The translations under genes and the position numbers were made by a program. A stretch of 63,261 nucleotides of DNA from CAZMRF01 sp964568735 (GTDB lineage Bacteria > Acidobacteriota > Polarisedimenticolia > JACPZX01): the NCBI GenBank assembly GCA_964568735.1, contig CAZMRF010000024.1, positions 1-63,261 of the forward strand, given 5' to 3'. This document shows, piece after piece, positions 50,301-59,197 of the stretch. Numbering within the stretch: the first letter of the stretch is position 1; each line of letters opens with the position of its first letter. The notes below the pieces were generated by a model. That model made no database searches, was not told the origin of the DNA, and saw only the letters and a list, made by a program, of their open reading frames with translations.

Positions 50301-50433
50301 GGCAAGGGCGGCCAGGTGCTCACAAAGCCGGCGCTGGTCACCTTCATCTCCACGCTCCTTACCCCCGGCCCCATTCGACTCGTCGCCATTGCATTGACAC
50401 ATCGTTCGTCAATCCATAGTCACATTACAATTC

Positions 50434-50461
50434 TTGACGGTGCAGAAGGTCGAACTATACA
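50434..50461 (+). promoter_or_regulatory. Promoter of the TonB-dependent receptor
   Basis: TTGACG (50434-50439), 16-nt spacer, TATACA (50456-50461). A second, weaker pair (TTGACA 50394-50399, TAGTCA 50417-50422) lies 40 nt upstream. The 378-nt divergent gap between selenoprotein and receptor holds no ORF. Confidence 0.65.
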
Positions 50462-50550
50462 TAGGCATCGCTGAGCGGAACAAGTAAGAAACACACGACC
50501 GGAAAGCCGGCTGCCGCCCCGGTGTCTGGGTGGCCGGCAGGAGGATTCCC

Positions 50551-53172
50551 ATGCTGCGACTGAGGCCTTTCGTTCTCGTGGCCCTGGCTCTCCTCGCGGG
50601 CGGACTCGCTGCTTCCCCCGCGATGGCCCAGGCCAACATCACCGGTGCCGTGCGCGGATACGTCGCCGACGACTCCGGCAATTTCCTGCCGGGAGCGTCG
50701 GTGAATCTCTTCGGCACCTCTCTCCCCGAGGAGGGAAGGACGGCGATCACGGACCTCGAAGGCGCCTTCATCTTCGACGGGCTCACGGTAGGCACCTACT
50801 CGATGACGGTGAGCATGATCGGGTACCGGCCCTACGAGATGGTCCAGATCGTCGTCAACCCCGACGAGGCACGGACCTTCAGCGTCACGTTGGCCGAGGG
50901 GCTGACCGAGCGCGTGGTCGTGGTCGCGGAGCGGACGGTCGTCGACACCACCAACACCTCGACTCACGAGGTCCTGGACGCGACGTACGTCAACAAGCTC
51001 CCCCTCGTGTCGAGGCGCTACCAGCAGATTCTCACGCTCTTCCCGGGCGTCTCCAACGACGGTGGATTCACGCTGGCCCAGTACCACATCAACGGGAGCC
51101 GGATCACGCAGAACGCCTTCCGCCTGGACGGGGCCAACATCAACGACTTCGTCACCGGGACCTTCGGCCTCAACGTCAACCAGAACGCCATCGAGAGGTT
51201 CGAGCTGAACACTTCGGGCTACCAGGCCGAGTACGGCGAGCAGTCCGGAGGCATCGCGAACATCGTCACCAAGTCGGGGACCAACTCCTTCGAGTTCATG
51301 TACTCGGGCTTCTATCGCACCGACGCCTGGTCCGAGAACACGCCGGGGGCGGAGGACCTCTGGGCCACGGTGGACGCGGACGGGACGACCTCCAACAACA
51401 GCCACACCCGGCCGGAGACCCAGCAATGGCAGGAGCTCGCGGTCGGCGGCCCCATCATCAAGAACAAGCTCTGGTTCTTCTCGTCCTTCCAGTACTGGCA
51501 GGAGGACATCGGCTCGATCTTCAACGAGTCGGTCCGCGAGGGGGATCGCTACCACGGACAGTTCAAGCTGACCTGGCAGGCCACGCCGACCAACAGCCTC
51601 GTCTTCAACGCGGCGACCGATCCGTCCGAGTTCACGAACCTGATCACGGACGCGCGGTATTCCGAAGAGACGAACTACAACCAGACGCAGGGAGGCTACT
51701 TCTTCCAGGTGCGTGACACGCAGATCCTGGGATCTAGTAGTTTCCTCGAGTCCCAGTTCTTCGTCCATCACGGCTACCTGACGGCGCGCCCCTCCGACGA
51801 GAACGCCGGAGCCTACACGGTGACCTACGCGCCGGGCGCCGCGACGACCTTCACAGGGGCCTACTACAACGACCAGGACAGGAGCAGCTACCGGTACCGG
51901 GCGAGCTCCGCGCTGACCACGCAGGTGGGGGACCACCGGATCAAGACGGGCGTCGACTATTCCTGGATGGACTTCGAGGGAGTGAACAGGAGCGAGGACG
52001 TCAACGCCAATCTCGATGCCGTCTGGGTCAATAACTACGGGCCCGGAGCGCAGCTGAGCTACGTCTACGACTACTTCAATCCCGAGGTGACGAATCGCAG
52101 GGACACCGAGGTCGCGGCCTTCGTCCAGGACACCTGGATCCTCAACGAGCACTGGACGGTCGAGGGCGGCGTGCGCGTCGATCGGCAGAGCATCCTCGAT
52201 CAGTCCAACGTGGCTCCCCGCCTGGGCGTCGCCCTCGACCCGAAAGGCGACAGCAAGTCCAAGGTCTACGCCAACTGGGGCCGCTTCTACGACAACGTCT
52301 TCACGAGCTTCGTGGATTTCCAGGACACCGACGGGTTCGAGGTCCGGATGACCCAGGTCATTCCGACCTCCTACTACGCCTACAACGTGCCCGTCGCCCT
52401 CTATGACTACGTCGTGGATGGTGATCTCGAAGCGCCCTACAAGGACTCCTGGACGCTCGGCTACGAGAGGCAGCTCCCCTGGGATACCCGGGTGGGCGTC
52501 AGCACGACGCACTGGGACGGGAAGCACCAGATGAGGACCACCTACGCGGACAACCCCGCCGCGGTGCCCTCCAGCGTGAACCTCGACCCGAACGCGACGG
52601 CGGCGATCATCTTCGACACCCTGGGCGAGAGCCAGTACGACGACTGGAAGCTGATGGTGCGCAAGTCCTTCAGCCGGCGGTTCGAGGTCCTGGGCTCCTA
52701 CACGCATTCGCGGGTCATCGGAGACACGGGAGAGGACTTCGGGCTCGAAAACCGCGCCGACCTGCGCTCGCTCGAGGTCACCCGCCTGGAGTACGACCGG
52801 CCCGACCTGATCAACCTGTCGGCCTTCGGCCTGCTGCCGTGGGGCCTGGAGGTGACCGGGATCTACCGATACCAGTCCGGGCGCCTCTACAGCCCGATCA
52901 CATTCCAGGGCGGGAGGTTCGTGATCGACGCATCGGAGGGAGGCAAGAACTCCCAGAGGATGCCGCCCGTCCGCTCGCTCGATCTCTCCCTGTCCAAGCG
53001 CTTCGATCTGACGAAGTACCAGATGCGGCTCACGGCGCAGGTGTTCAACGTCACCAACGAATTGAACGTCGTGGACGTCGAGTCGTACACCGGCGCGGGC
53101 GCAGCCTATGGCGATCCTGTAGCCACGGATTTCGGGAGGATGCTGCAGCTCGGCGTCGAGGTCCGCTTCTAG
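50551..53172 (+). CDS. TonB-dependent outer-membrane receptor with carboxypeptidase-regulatory-like N-domain
   Basis: 873 residues from the ATG at 50551, with AGGAGG six bases upstream; the GTG at 50530 is unlikely. Signal peptide (1-27, LVALALLAGGLAASPAMAQA). CarboxypepD_reg-like Ig fold at about 28-110 (GAVRGYVADDSGNFLPGASVNLFG, LEGAFIFDGLTVGTYSMTVSMIGY). Plug at about 125-230 (LPLVSRRYQQILTLFPGVSNDGG, HINGSRITQNAFRLDGANINDF, YGEQSGGIANIVTKSGTN). The 22-strand barrel runs to the terminal Phe (LGVEVRF). Oar/SusC-like group, common in Acidobacteriota and Bacteroidota; ligand unknown. Energised by TonB-ExbBD at 29059-31599. Divergent from the Sec-DsbA gene. Confidence 0.93.
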   Translation: MLRLRPFVLVALALLAGGLAASPAMAQANITGAVRGYVADDSGNFLPGASVNLFGTSLPEEGRTAITDLEGAFIFDGLTVGTYSMTVSMIGYRPYEMVQIVVNPDEARTFSVTLAEGLTERVVVVAERTVVDTTNTSTHEVLDATYVNKLPLVSRRYQQILTLFPGVSNDGGFTLAQYHINGSRITQNAFRLDGANINDFVTGTFGLNVNQNAIERFELNTSGYQAEYGEQSGGIANIVTKSGTNSFEFMYSGFYRTDAWSENTPGAEDLWATVDADGTTSNNSHTRPETQQWQELAVGGPIIKNKLWFFSSFQYWQEDIGSIFNESVREGDRYHGQFKLTWQATPTNSLVFNAATDPSEFTNLITDARYSEETNYNQTQGGYFFQVRDTQILGSSSFLESQFFVHHGYLTARPSDENAGAYTVTYAPGAATTFTGAYYNDQDRSSYRYRASSALTTQVGDHRIKTGVDYSWMDFEGVNRSEDVNANLDAVWVNNYGPGAQLSYVYDYFNPEVTNRRDTEVAAFVQDTWILNEHWTVEGGVRVDRQSILDQSNVAPRLGVALDPKGDSKSKVYANWGRFYDNVFTSFVDFQDTDGFEVRMTQVIPTSYYAYNVPVALYDYVVDGDLEAPYKDSWTLGYERQLPWDTRVGVSTTHWDGKHQMRTTYADNPAAVPSSVNLDPNATAAIIFDTLGESQYDDWKLMVRKSFSRRFEVLGSYTHSRVIGDTGEDFGLENRADLRSLEVTRLEYDRPDLINLSAFGLLPWGLEVTGIYRYQSGRLYSPITFQGGRFVIDASEGGKNSQRMPPVRSLDLSLSKRFDLTKYQMRLTAQVFNVTNELNVVDVESYTGAGAAYGDPVATDFGRMLQLGVEVRF

Positions 53173-53318
53173 CTTCCCCGCGGAAGCCCGCGGCGGGAGG
53201 AGGGGATCCTGGCTCCGGCGGACGGCCGGGCCGTTCGCCGGAGCGCAGGGGCCTGCCGGGTGAAGGCTTGGCCAGGCTCCTGAACACTTTCGGACCCACG
53301 GAGAAGGCCGGTAGATCG

Positions 53319-54278
53319 ATGCTTCGGACCAGGGACGTTCTGCTCGCCGGAGTGCTCTGCGCAATTCTGGTCACCGGGATGCTCCCGGCCTTCTCGGAAG
53401 GCCCGGCGGTGATCGCCGTCGTCCTGAGCAGGGACATCGCCCCCTACCGCGATGCGCTGGAGGGCTTCGAGGCCCACCTCGCCGCCGCCAAGAAGCCTGC
53501 CAAGCTCCTCGACTTCAACATCGAGGCCTGGGGCCACGATCCTGCCGCCCTGATCGCGAGGATCCGCGAGAAGCGGCCCGTCCTGATCCTGACGCTCGGG
53601 TCGGCTGCCACCGATTTCGTGGCCGACCAGATCCGGGATATCCCCATCGTCTTCTCGCTCGTCCTCCCCTCGACGGGCCGCGGATCGCTCGAGAAGCTCA
53701 GGGACGATCACCGGAACATCACCGGCGCCACGATGGAGATCCCGCTCTCCATCCAGTTCAACAAGATCCGGGCCGTCATACCGGAGGCCCGGAGGCTCGG
53801 GGTCCTCTACGACCCGCTGGTCTCGGGACCGGTCATCGACGCGGCGCGGAGCATCGCCGCCGGCGCCGGCCTGGAGCTCGTACCCATCTCCGTCGCCTCC
53901 GAGGGCGACGTGGTGCGCGAGACGGAGGACCTGGCGGAGAGGGTGGACATCCTCTGGTCGGTATCCGACTCGACGGTCTTCACGCCGCAGGGGCTCAAGC
54001 ACATTCTGCTCTCCACCTTGAGGAACCGCATCCCGTTCATCGGGCTCAGCCCCGCCTTCGTGAAGGCGGGGGCGCTGCTCGCGCTCTCCTGCGACTACGA
54101 GGACATCGGGAAGCAGTCAGGAGAGATCGCCGTGCGCATCCTGGACGGCGAGCGGCCCGATCGGATCCCGACGGCGGTGCCGCGGGTGGTCTCGCTGAGC
54201 GTCAACATGAACACCGCCCGCCAGATCAAGGTCGCCATCACCGAAGAGGTGCAGCATGCAGCGGCCACCCTCTTCTGA
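53319..54278 (+). CDS. ABC-type substrate-binding protein (PF04392-like), orphan
   Basis: 319 residues. N-terminal signal peptide (about 1-27, VLLAGVLCAILVTGMLPAFS). Two-lobe periplasmic-binding fold: VIAVVLSRDIAPYRDALEGFEAHL, PVLILTLGSAATDFVADQIRDIPIVFSLVLPS, ITGATMEIPLSIQFNKIRAVIPEARRLGVLYDP, VDILWSVSDSTVFTPQGLKHILL, PFIGLSPAFVKAGALLALSCDYEDIGKQSGEIAVRIL. This is the 'ABC transporter substrate-binding' family that often stands beside sensor kinases. No permease or ATPase is nearby. Its end overlaps the kinase gene by 23 nt, so it most likely feeds the sensor instead of a transporter. Confidence 0.88.
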   Translation: MLRTRDVLLAGVLCAILVTGMLPAFSEGPAVIAVVLSRDIAPYRDALEGFEAHLAAAKKPAKLLDFNIEAWGHDPAALIARIREKRPVLILTLGSAATDFVADQIRDIPIVFSLVLPSTGRGSLEKLRDDHRNITGATMEIPLSIQFNKIRAVIPEARRLGVLYDPLVSGPVIDAARSIAAGAGLELVPISVASEGDVVRETEDLAERVDILWSVSDSTVFTPQGLKHILLSTLRNRIPFIGLSPAFVKAGALLALSCDYEDIGKQSGEIAVRILDGERPDRIPTAVPRVVSLSVNMNTARQIKVAITEEVQHAAATLF

Positions 54279-56316
54279 CGGCGGGAGCCTTCGCAGATCG
54301 GGGCTGGCGGTACGGTTCATCCTCTCAACATCGCTTCTGATCCTCACGAGCTCCGTTGCGATCTCGCTTTTCTACCTGTGGCGATGGCACGTCGACGAGA
54401 CGGGCGAGATCCGCGAGAAGGGCATCGTCCTGGCCCGGAACCTCGCCTACAACAGCGAGCTGGGCGTCCTGACGAGGAACCGGGAGCTGCTCTCTGAGCT
54501 TGCCACGGGGATCTTTCTCGAGCAGGACGTGGTCCAGGTCACGGTGCACGACACCCGGGGCGAGGTGCTCCTCGACGAGCTGAGGAAGGGGTACGCGCCC
54601 CAGCGCATGGTGGACCTGCGGGATCCCGAGCACCTCCCGGTAGGCGCGGGGATGGCCAGGCTGACGAGCCGGGCGCGATCCGCCGGGGGACGCCCGGATA
54701 TCGTCGAGGCCTGCTACCCGGTCTTCACGCGCCGGGGCAACCGCACGAACGAAGAGATCGGGTTCCTGCTCGAGGAGCAGGCCGCCAGCGACAGCCGCCT
54801 CGAGGCAATCGGAGAGGTCTGCATCGGCGTCAGTCTGGCAGGAACCTACGATGAGCTGAATCACCTCTACGCGGGCCTCGGCCTTCTCACGCTCGCCGTC
54901 ATCGGCATGGGCATGGGAGTCACGGTCTTCCTCGTGAGGATCGTCGGCAGGCCGATCCGCTCCCTGGTGGACGCGACGGCCCGGATCGCCGCCGGCAACC
55001 TCGACGAGGTCGTCGAGACGGGATCGAGGGATGAGCTCGGAGAGCTGGCCACCTCGTTCAACCGGATGACGTCGGAGCTGCGGCGGTCCCGGCAGGAGAG
55101 GGAGAACTACTCCTTCGAGCTGGAAAGACAGGTCCGCGCGAGGACGAAGGAGCTGGAGGAGGCCCAGGGCCAGCTCGTCCAGGCTGAGAAGATGTCCGCC
55201 GTCGGCCTCCTCGTCTCCGGCGTCGCGCACGAGCTGAACAACCCTCTGGCCGGCGTCGTCGGTTTCTCGCAGCTCCTCCTCAAGGAGGAGGTCGCCGAGA
55301 AGGTCCGCCGCGGTCTGGAGCGCATCAACAAGGAAGCGGAGCGCTGCAAGAAGATCGTCCAGAACCTCCAGACCTTCGCCCGGAAGCACAAGCCCGAGAA
55401 GGACTACGTCGGAATCAACGGGATCCTCGAGAGCTGCATCGAGCTGAGGTCCTACCAGCTCAAGGTCGACAACATCAGCGTGAAATCCGATCTCGACGCG
55501 AGCCTCCCCAAGACCATGGCGGACTTCCATCAGCTCCAGCAGGTGTTCATGAACATCATGGTGAACGCCCAGCAGGCCATGATCGTCCGGGGCGCGGGAG
55601 GCGGCCTCACGGTGAGGACGCGGCTGGACGGGGATCAGATCCGTGTCGAGATCCGCGACACGGGCCCCGGGATCCCCGAGGAGATCCTGCCCCGCCTCTT
55701 CGACCCTTTCTTCACGACGAAGGAGGTCGGGCAGGGGACGGGGCTCGGGCTGTCGATCTGCTACGGAATCGTCGAGGAGCACCGCGGGAGGATCTACGCG
55801 AGGAATGCGCCGGACGGTGGCGCCATCTTCGTCGTCGAGCTGCCCGTCGTCGAGCCGGAGGGCGGCGTGCCGGCCACCGTGATCCGCCACGCGGCGGAGC
55901 CCGTCACGGGCGAGGCGCGTGCGGGCAACATCCTCGTCGTGGACGACGAGCTGACGATCATCGACATCCTCTACCAGATCCTGAAGGCGGACGGCCACAG
56001 GGTGGACACCGCCCTGAGCGGCACGGCCGCCCTCAAGAAGATCGAGAGGGAGCGCTACGACGTCATCATCTCGGATCTCAAGATGCCCGGGATGAGCGGG
56101 CAGCAGCTCTACGAGGAGGTGAAGCGCCGGGACGAGGTCCTCGCAGCCCGGATCATCTTCTCGACGGGCGACACCGTCAGCGAGGACACGCGCGCCTTCC
56201 TCGAAGGGTCGGGCAACAGCTACCTCCAGAAGCCCTTCGAGATCGAGACGATGCGCGAGACCGTGATGGCCATGCTGCGCCGCGAGGTGTTAGAGTCGGA
56301 GCCGGTACCTCGCTGA
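54256..56316 (+). CDS. Hybrid histidine kinase with C-terminal receiver
   Basis: 686 residues. TM1 about 18-42, periplasmic sensor ~43-205, TM2 ~208-232, HAMP (about 233-285, VRIVGRPIRSLVDATARIAAGNLDEVVETGSRDELGELATSFNRM), coiled coil (SFELERQVRARTKELEEAQGQL), HisKA with phospho-acceptor His325 in VSGVAHELNNPLAG, HATPase_c (NIMVNAQQAM, DTGPGIPEEI, GTGLGLSICYG), then a REC domain (about 555-680, ILVVDDE, phospho-Asp in VIISDLKMPGMS, Lys in SYLQKPF). The downstream DNA-binding regulator is not next door. Translation overlap with the orphan binding protein suggests that ligand-loaded binding protein docks on the sensor domain, as in other binding-protein/kinase pairs (inference). Confidence 0.93.
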   Translation: MQRPPSSDGGSLRRSGLAVRFILSTSLLILTSSVAISLFYLWRWHVDETGEIREKGIVLARNLAYNSELGVLTRNRELLSELATGIFLEQDVVQVTVHDTRGEVLLDELRKGYAPQRMVDLRDPEHLPVGAGMARLTSRARSAGGRPDIVEACYPVFTRRGNRTNEEIGFLLEEQAASDSRLEAIGEVCIGVSLAGTYDELNHLYAGLGLLTLAVIGMGMGVTVFLVRIVGRPIRSLVDATARIAAGNLDEVVETGSRDELGELATSFNRMTSELRRSRQERENYSFELERQVRARTKELEEAQGQLVQAEKMSAVGLLVSGVAHELNNPLAGVVGFSQLLLKEEVAEKVRRGLERINKEAERCKKIVQNLQTFARKHKPEKDYVGINGILESCIELRSYQLKVDNISVKSDLDASLPKTMADFHQLQQVFMNIMVNAQQAMIVRGAGGGLTVRTRLDGDQIRVEIRDTGPGIPEEILPRLFDPFFTTKEVGQGTGLGLSICYGIVEEHRGRIYARNAPDGGAIFVVELPVVEPEGGVPATVIRHAAEPVTGEARAGNILVVDDELTIIDILYQILKADGHRVDTALSGTAALKKIERERYDVIISDLKMPGMSGQQLYEEVKRRDEVLAARIIFSTGDTVSEDTRAFLEGSGNSYLQKPFEIETMRETVMAMLRREVLESEPVPR

Positions 56317-56382
56317 ATTGTCCGCCACGATCCGGAATCACAACGGGACTCGTGGGCAGCGAGCGTGCAGTGCTCGAGCTCT

Positions 56383-56480
56383 GGCCGCGGAAAGCGGTGG
56401 CCGGATCTCGTAGCTAGTCGCTGCGCCCTCCGGCCGCGGAAAGCAGCGGCCGGATCTCGCAGATTGCCGCTGCGCCAGCT
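56383..56480 (+). repeat. Two-copy 49-bp tandem repeat, each forming a hairpin
   Basis: Copy 1 at 56383-56431, copy 2 at 56432-56480. Both read GGCCGCGGAAAGC...GGCCGGATCTCG...CGCTGCGCC. In copy 2 CGGCCGC pairs with GCGGCCG around GGAAAGCA; in copy 1 the stem is kept with a G-U pair. They lie in the 232-nt gap between the kinase and the phosphodiesterase-TPR gene and 69 nt before its ATG. Confidence 0.75.
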
Positions 56481-56548
56481 CGCGGCACTCGTGCTCGCGA
56501 CACTCGTGGAGCGGACGTCCGGAGGCCGGACTCGCTCCTCCGAGAGGT

Positions 56549-59110
56549 ATGAGCGGAACCGATACCAGGCCCCCCTCACGTCCCCGGGCCCGCCGCCGGC
56601 GTGCGCTCCTCGTGGCCGGCCTGGCGGCCGCGCTCGCGCTGGTTCTCCTTTCCATCACCAGCGTTCCCGAGGGCCATCACGGCTTCCGCAGGCTCAGGGG
56701 CACGAGCGGATGGAGCGAGCTCGCCCCCGGCCTCGCGTGGCGCATTCCCATCGTCCAGGAGCTCGAGCTCAGACAGGACGAGGCGACGGCGCGCGGCTCG
56801 GCGGCTCCGGCGCGCCGGCGCAGCCTCGAGCACCCCATCGTCCTCATCGGGCTGGACGGCGCCGACTGGCAGGTGGCAGAGCCGCTCATCGAGGCCGGAA
56901 GGCTCCCTGTCTTCGCGAAGCTGAGGCGAGAGGGGGCCTGGGGGCACCTGAGATCCTCCATGCCGATGCTCTCACCGCTGCTCTGGACGACAGCGGCCAC
57001 GGGGAAGACTCCCGACGCTCACGGCATCGTCGATTTCCTGGTGCCCGATCCGGCGAGCGGGAAGAAGGTGCCCATCACGTCGGGGTTCCGGCGGGTGAAG
57101 GCCCTGTGGAACATCATGGGAGAGGCGGGCCTCTTCTCCACCTTCGTGGCCTGGTGGGCCACCTTTCCTGCCGAGGCGATCCAGGGCGAGATCGTCTCCG
57201 ACCGCGTGGCCTACTCGCTCTTCGAGGTCGACAGTCCCGCGAAGGCAGGCAGCGGCCTCGTCTTCCCGGAGAGCCTCTGGGCGGGAACGGCATCGAGGAT
57301 TGTCGATGCCGGGACGATTTCCGCGCAGGAGCTTGCCGGCCTCGCTCAGGTCGGAGAGGCCGACGTCGAGAGCGCGAGGCAGGCCTTGAAGGCAGGCTCA
57401 TCCGGCGCCACGAAGGACCGCCTCGCGCACCTGATGAAGATCGTGGCGAGCACCCGGACCTACCACGCCATCGCGCTGGACAGGATCTCGGCGGGCCAGC
57501 CCGATCTCCTCGCCGTCTACTACCAGGGTATCGACGAGGTCTCCCACCGCTTCGCGCACTGCTCGCCGCCCGCCATGCCGCTCTGCCCCCCCGCGGACGC
57601 GGCGCGCTTCGGGGGGACGGTGGCCGCCTTCTACGAATTCCAGGACCGGCTCCTCGGCGAGCTTCTCGGGGCGCTGGACCCGTCGTCACGGATCATCGTC
57701 CTGTCCGACCACGGATTCCGGAATGGAGGGGATCGGCCGGCGGACATCGCGCCCGACATCGACGGGAAGCCCGCGAAGTGGCATCGCCCCTACGGTGTGG
57801 CGGCGATCATGGGCCCCGGCGTGGCTCCCGGAAGGCTCGACACCGTCACGCTCCTCGACATCGCGCCCACGGTGCTCCGCCTCGCCGGGCTCGCCCTCGC
57901 CGAGGACATGCCCGGCCACCCGCTCGTGGATCCCGATGCACCGGCATCGCCACGTCCCGCGATCGCTTCGTACGAAGCGCCGGGCGGTCGAGTGGTCGCG
58001 GCCAACCTGGCCGAGGATCGCGACGCGGGCCAGGAGGAGATGCTCGAGAACCTGAGATCCCTCGGTTACATCGGCGAGGCCGGAGAGACCGAGCGCGCGC
58101 CCGAGGGAGGCGCCGTCGTCGAAGACGCCGGGACGCCCGGGACCGTCACGGCGCACACGAACGTGGGGTCGCTCCACCTCCAGAAGGGTGAGATCCAGGA
58201 GGCCGAGGCGGAGTTCCGCGCCGCCCTCGCGATCGCTCCGGCCTACGTACCCGCGCTGATGGGCATGGCGGAGGTGCGGACCCGCCAGAACCGGCTCGAC
58301 GAGGCTCTCACCTACACGGGCCGGGCGCTCGGCGCACCCCGGCAGGCCGAGCCCGGCCTCTACATCCGCCACGCGACCCTGGCCATTCAGGCCGGAGCGG
58401 TGGACGAGGCCGAGGCGACACTGGAGCGTCTGGGCAGGAGCCGGCCGAGGAGCGCCGAGATCAACGTGGGGTTGTCGATCCTCGCGGAGAGCCGCGGGAA
58501 GATGGAGAGGGCCGAGTCCCTCCTCGAGGCCGCGCTGGAGTGGGACCCGGCCGGCACGGAAGCGATGGCCCGCCTGTTCAGGATGAGGCGCGGCGAAGGG
58601 CGCGAGGCCGGCCTCGAGCCCGCCATCCGGGAGGCTCTACGGCTCAATTCCGGGAGCGTGCTCCACCACAACTGGCTCGGGTTGATCCTGGAGCGGCGCG
58701 GGGACAATGCGGGAGCGGAGCGCGAGTTCAAGGCGGCCCTCGAGATCGCTCCGGACTTCGGCGGCACGATGGCGAACCTGGGCTCGCTGTACGGGCGCAC
58801 CGGGAAGATCCAGGAGGCCGTCGGTATCCTGGAGCGCGCTCTGAGGATCGAGCCCTTCAACCTCGAGGCCCGTGTGAACCTGGGCGCCGCGCTCGGCAAG
58901 CTCGGCCGCACGGACGAGTCGCTGAGCGTCCTCGAGAAGGGGCGTCAGTCCTCTCCCGGCTCTCCGGAGATCCTCAACGCCCTCGCCGTCACCTACGCGC
59001 AGAAAGGTGACACGGCACAGGCTCTGGCGCTCTTCCGGGAATCACTCCGGATTCGCGGGGATCAACCCCGGGTCCGCGCCATGCTGCGGGAGATCGAAGG
59101 CGGGATCTGA
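56549..59110 (+). CDS. Alkaline-phosphatase-superfamily phosphodiesterase fused to TPR repeats
   Basis: 853 residues. Signal anchor near residues 18-38 (RALLVAGLAAALALVLLSIT), preceded by a strongly basic start. Residues ~95-480 are a type I phosphodiesterase/nucleotide pyrophosphatase-like domain: IVLIGLDGADWQVAEPLIEAGRLPVFAKL, SPLLWTTAATGKTPDAHGI (Thr nucleophile region), YYQGIDEVSHRF, IIVLSDHGF, WHRPYGVAAIMGPGV, LDIAPTVLRLAGL: metal ligands Asp/His/Asp/His all present. Residues ~530-850 are about eight TPR units (TNVGSLHLQKGEIQEAEAEFRAAL, IEPFNLEARVNLGAALGKLG). Likely periplasmic; substrate unknown. This domain fusion recurs in environmental genomes but its role is not established. Confidence 0.87.
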   Translation: MSGTDTRPPSRPRARRRRALLVAGLAAALALVLLSITSVPEGHHGFRRLRGTSGWSELAPGLAWRIPIVQELELRQDEATARGSAAPARRRSLEHPIVLIGLDGADWQVAEPLIEAGRLPVFAKLRREGAWGHLRSSMPMLSPLLWTTAATGKTPDAHGIVDFLVPDPASGKKVPITSGFRRVKALWNIMGEAGLFSTFVAWWATFPAEAIQGEIVSDRVAYSLFEVDSPAKAGSGLVFPESLWAGTASRIVDAGTISAQELAGLAQVGEADVESARQALKAGSSGATKDRLAHLMKIVASTRTYHAIALDRISAGQPDLLAVYYQGIDEVSHRFAHCSPPAMPLCPPADAARFGGTVAAFYEFQDRLLGELLGALDPSSRIIVLSDHGFRNGGDRPADIAPDIDGKPAKWHRPYGVAAIMGPGVAPGRLDTVTLLDIAPTVLRLAGLALAEDMPGHPLVDPDAPASPRPAIASYEAPGGRVVAANLAEDRDAGQEEMLENLRSLGYIGEAGETERAPEGGAVVEDAGTPGTVTAHTNVGSLHLQKGEIQEAEAEFRAALAIAPAYVPALMGMAEVRTRQNRLDEALTYTGRALGAPRQAEPGLYIRHATLAIQAGAVDEAEATLERLGRSRPRSAEINVGLSILAESRGKMERAESLLEAALEWDPAGTEAMARLFRMRRGEGREAGLEPAIREALRLNSGSVLHHNWLGLILERRGDNAGAEREFKAALEIAPDFGGTMANLGSLYGRTGKIQEAVGILERALRIEPFNLEARVNLGAALGKLGRTDESLSVLEKGRQSSPGSPEILNALAVTYAQKGDTAQALALFRESLRIRGDQPRVRAMLREIEGGI

Positions 59111-59197
59111 GCCCGCTCGCCCCTGCGCGAGGCTTGCAGTCGGAGTCGAGAGCGATCGGCTCGGGACTCCGGCGCGGTCGTGCCAGGTACCGGAGGC

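Noticed and set aside
50455..53364. 969-residue reverse-strand ORF opposite the TonB receptor
   Set aside because: Val/Asp/Arg/Gly-rich antisense of the receptor's barrel codons; no signal peptide or motif.
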